DNA of 64,000 bases, from positions 1 to 64,000 of the forward strand of contig NZ_PJNI01000001.1 of assembly GCF_002844555.1 (NCBI RefSeq), in the 5' to 3' direction. The position numbers and the translations under genes are program-made. This document shows positions 61,846 through 64,000 of this stretch, in pieces. Positions within the stretch are counted from its first letter, which is position 1. The number at the start of each line of letters is the position of its first letter. The notes beneath the pieces were generated by a model. The model did no database searches. It was not told the origin of the DNA and saw only the letters and a program-made list of their open reading frames with translations. The DNA comes from Brumimicrobium salinarum (GTDB lineage Bacteria; Bacteroidota; Bacteroidia; Flavobacteriales_D; Crocinitomicaceae).

Positions 61846-63467
61846 ATGAAATTTATTAAGAACTACATTATTATCAGCTGTATTACATTGGTGTCATTGC
61901 CTTTATTTTCTCAAACAGCACCTTTCGAAATTAGTATCGAACCGATTAATATATCCGGCTTAGGTGGTATTCAATCCTATGCATATGGACAAGCAAATGG
62001 AAAGTGGCTTATCATTGGAGGAAGACTTGACGGACTTCATAGAAGACAACCATGGGCCTCATTTGACGTTGCCGGACACAACAATCAATTACTTGTTGTT
62101 GACCCGGTTTCACTTCAAAAATGGAGTGCACCATTAACATCATTACCTACTTCAATTCAAGAACAATTAAGTTCTACAAATATGGAGTTTTATCAGGAAG
62201 GAGACTATTTATATTGTATCGGTGGTTATGGATTTAGCCCAACAGAAAACGATCATACTACATTTGATAAACTAACAGCAATTAAGGTTTCTGATGTTGT
62301 GAATGGAATTATCAATAACACTACGATTTCTACTTTTTTTAGACAAATTACAGATACTCAATTTCAAGTTACCGGGGGTAGGTTAAAAAAATAAATAATA
62401 CATATTTCCTGCTAGGTGGTCAAAAATTCATTGGAAAATACAATCCAATGGGCCCAAATAACGGACCAGGCTTTGTACAAGAATATACCAATGCTATTAG
62501 AAAATTTAATCTTCTTGATGATGGGACAAATATTACCATAACTCATTTACCTTCTCACTTGGATCCTACCAATTTACACCGCAGAGATTATAATGCTGAA
62601 CAACAAATTTTACCAAATGGAAATGAAGGAATTACAATGTTTTCAGGTGTTTTTCAGCAAAATGTAGATTTACCGTTCTTAAATTCTGTAACTGTAGATG
62701 CTAATAACTACAATGTGAATAATACTTTTCAACAATACTACAACCATTATCATTGTCCGGTATTGCCAATATATTCAGAACAAGAAAATGAAATGCATTC
62801 TGTTTTCTTTGGAGGTATTGCTCAGTTCTATGATAATTCCGGAACTTTAGTTCAAGATGATAATGTACCTTTTGTAAACACTATTGCTAGAGTTACTAGA
62901 GATAATTCTGGTAATATGGCTGAGTATAAATTACCTGTAGAAATGCCCTCACTTCTTGGTGCAGGAGCAGAATTTATTCCTAATTTAAACTTTCCTCATT
63001 TTAATAATGAAGTTTTTAAATTAGATAGTGTTTCCACAGATAATGTTCTAATTGGTTATATTTATGGAGGAATAAGCAGTTCCCAACCTAATATATTCTT
63101 TATTAATGATGGAACACAAAGCAGTGCTACTAATCAGATTTTTAAGGTTTTAATAAAGAAATCTACAAATTTATCTGTTGATGATTTAAATGAATCAAGT
63201 ATAAATGATTTAAATTTAAAAATATATCCTAATCCAAATGATGGTATATTAAAGGTTGCATTTAATTTAAAGGAAGTTGAAGATGTTAAATTAATTATTC
63301 ACGATTTAAATGGTAAAATTATTGACAAAACGACATTAACTAATTTATCAATTGGTAGTAATTTATATGAAAAGGAGATTACCAAACTAATTAACGGTAG
63401 TGTGTATTTTATTTCTATAGAAACATCGAATACTAAAACAACGCACAAATTAGTAGTGAAAAGATAG
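61846..63467 (+). pseudogene. T9SS-secreted beta-propeller protein, frameshifted
   Basis: The first frame (61846-62394) encodes a signal peptide (ending LFSQT) and Kelch-like strands (YAYGQANGKWLIIGGRLDG, DYLYCIGGYGFSP). It stops after GGRLKK. The second frame, from INNTYFLLGGQKFIGKYNPM, carries on through further blades to a type IX sorting domain (NLKIYPNPNDGILKVAFN to KTTHKLVVKR). One more A in the seven-A run at 62385-62391 restores a protein of about 540 residues. It would be a surface-bound or secreted propeller. It follows the M28 gene after 4 bases. Confidence 0.8.
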
Positions 63468-63593
63468 AGCCTGCAGTTAATGTTGTGTACAGCAAATAGG
63501 ACAATTCACGGTTTCCGAAAGTTTATTCCCTTTAACTAGCACCGCTATCCGTAAGCAACAGGATGCATTTTAAAAAAATAAGATAAAAACAAA

Positions 63594-63676
63594 ACACAAC
63601 GCTTTGGCTCAGTGGGAACTTGAAACTTCATCTGTATCTTTCTGTCCTACTTGCCGTATGCCCAACCGTTGTATAC
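63594..63676. repeat. attC-like palindrome D
   Basis: ACACAACGCTTTGGCTCAGT (63594-63613) pairs imperfectly with TGCCGTATGCCCAACCGTTG (63652-63671). Length 83 bp. The right end CAACCGTTGTATACA is followed after 13 bases by the ATG of the last gene. Between the propeller stop (63467) and this site nothing else is visible. Confidence 0.45.
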
Positions 63677-63688
63677 ATCGGATGACAA

Positions 63689-64000
63689 ATGACAGAAAGA
63701 ATTATTTTATCGATAGTAGCCATAAGTATGCTCGTCTTAACACTTAAAAAAGTCGATAGACAAAATGCCTTACTTACAGCAGGTCTGACATTTGGTATTT
63801 TGATTACATGGATAGGTATCCCAATAGTTGTAACAATCGGACTGATAACTTATATGCTAACTGCTCTTTTAATTTCGTTAACTAATTTAAGAAAGAGGGG
63901 GCTTTCAAAACTTAATCAGATAACAATAGTTTTAGCCGGAATATGGGCTTTCGGATTAAATCTTATGGTGATAGTGCATTTTCCATATGCTTCAGAAGTC
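63689..64000 (+). CDS. Membrane protein, cut by the window end
   Basis: An open frame starts at the ATG at 63689 and runs to the window edge (104 codons, no stop). It encodes at least three hydrophobic helices: the N-terminal IILSIVAISMLVLTL, then LLTAGLTFGILITWIGIPIV running into VTIGLITYMLTALLISL, and ITIVLAGIWAFGLNLMVIV. It starts 13 bases after palindrome D, like the other cassette-like genes. I cannot name the family from this portion. Confidence 0.6.
   Translation, partial: MTERIILSIVAISMLVLTLKKVDRQNALLTAGLTFGILITWIGIPIVVTIGLITYMLTALLISLTNLRKRGLSKLNQITIVLAGIWAFGLNLMVIVHFPYASEV

Overview
The window looks like a piece of a Bacteroidota chromosome, most likely order Flavobacteriales (Crocinitomicaceae/Fluviicola-like is a guess). 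The evidence is AT-rich DNA, type IX secretion C-terminal sorting domains on secreted proteins, Bacteroidota-specific families (DUF2723, DUF4301, DUF5606, a DUF6943-like protein), a CTnDOT-style tyrosine integrase and A-rich leaders instead of strong Shine-Dalgarno sites. There are no rRNA genes and I see no CRISPR array.

Region 1 (about 43-28717) is an integrated mobile element in the 3' end of a tRNA-Gln(TTG) gene. A 63-bp imperfect direct repeat marks its ends (1-63 and 28655-28717), with a 21-bp identical core. Its backbone lies at the two ends. On the right are a tyrosine integrase, a 509-aa mobile-element protein, an excisionase-like HTH protein, a replication-initiator-like protein, a DnaC/IstB-like helicase loader and a phage-like peptidoglycan amidase. 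On the left are a small DNA-binding-like protein, a 249-aa beta-rich protein and two small membrane proteins. I see no relaxase, conjugation or tail genes. Between the two ends is about 20 kb of probable anti-phage cargo: a HEPN-NB-ARC-TPR-cold-shock STAND protein; a co-directional run of eight genes (membrane/coiled-coil protein, hsdM, hsdS, an ApeA-like HEPN protein, hsdR, a Zn-finger-like protein, a DUF6602-like nuclease, an NdpA-like nucleoid protein); a secreted endonuclease I; and another HEPN protein. The 5.9-7.9 kb stretch is non-coding but rich in repeats and hairpins, and 25126-25253 holds a remarkable nested hairpin.

Region 2 (28.9-56.9 kb) is ordinary chromosome: a DUF2723 membrane protein, polysaccharide deacetylase, thiL, ddl, a SufT/DUF59-like protein, a methyltransferase, DUF4301, a three-gene glycosyltransferase cluster, a NarL-type two-component system, envelope proteins, two subtilases, DUF5606 and an M3 oligopeptidase. 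A FAD oxidoreductase and a 4Fe-4S membrane protein have been truncated and joined at 48.54 kb.

Region 3 (56.9-64 kb) is accessory. Short lipoprotein genes are separated by 80-135 bp imperfect palindromes ending in a CGTT motif, a layout that resembles integron gene cassettes with attC sites although no integron integrase is present. A cytochrome c, an M28 peptidase and a T9SS-secreted beta-propeller protein follow. Three genes in the window (GT2 at 42.25 kb, M28 at 61.46 kb, propeller at 62.39 kb) are each broken by an apparent one-base loss in a poly(A) run, which suggests homopolymer sequencing error or real slippage mutations.
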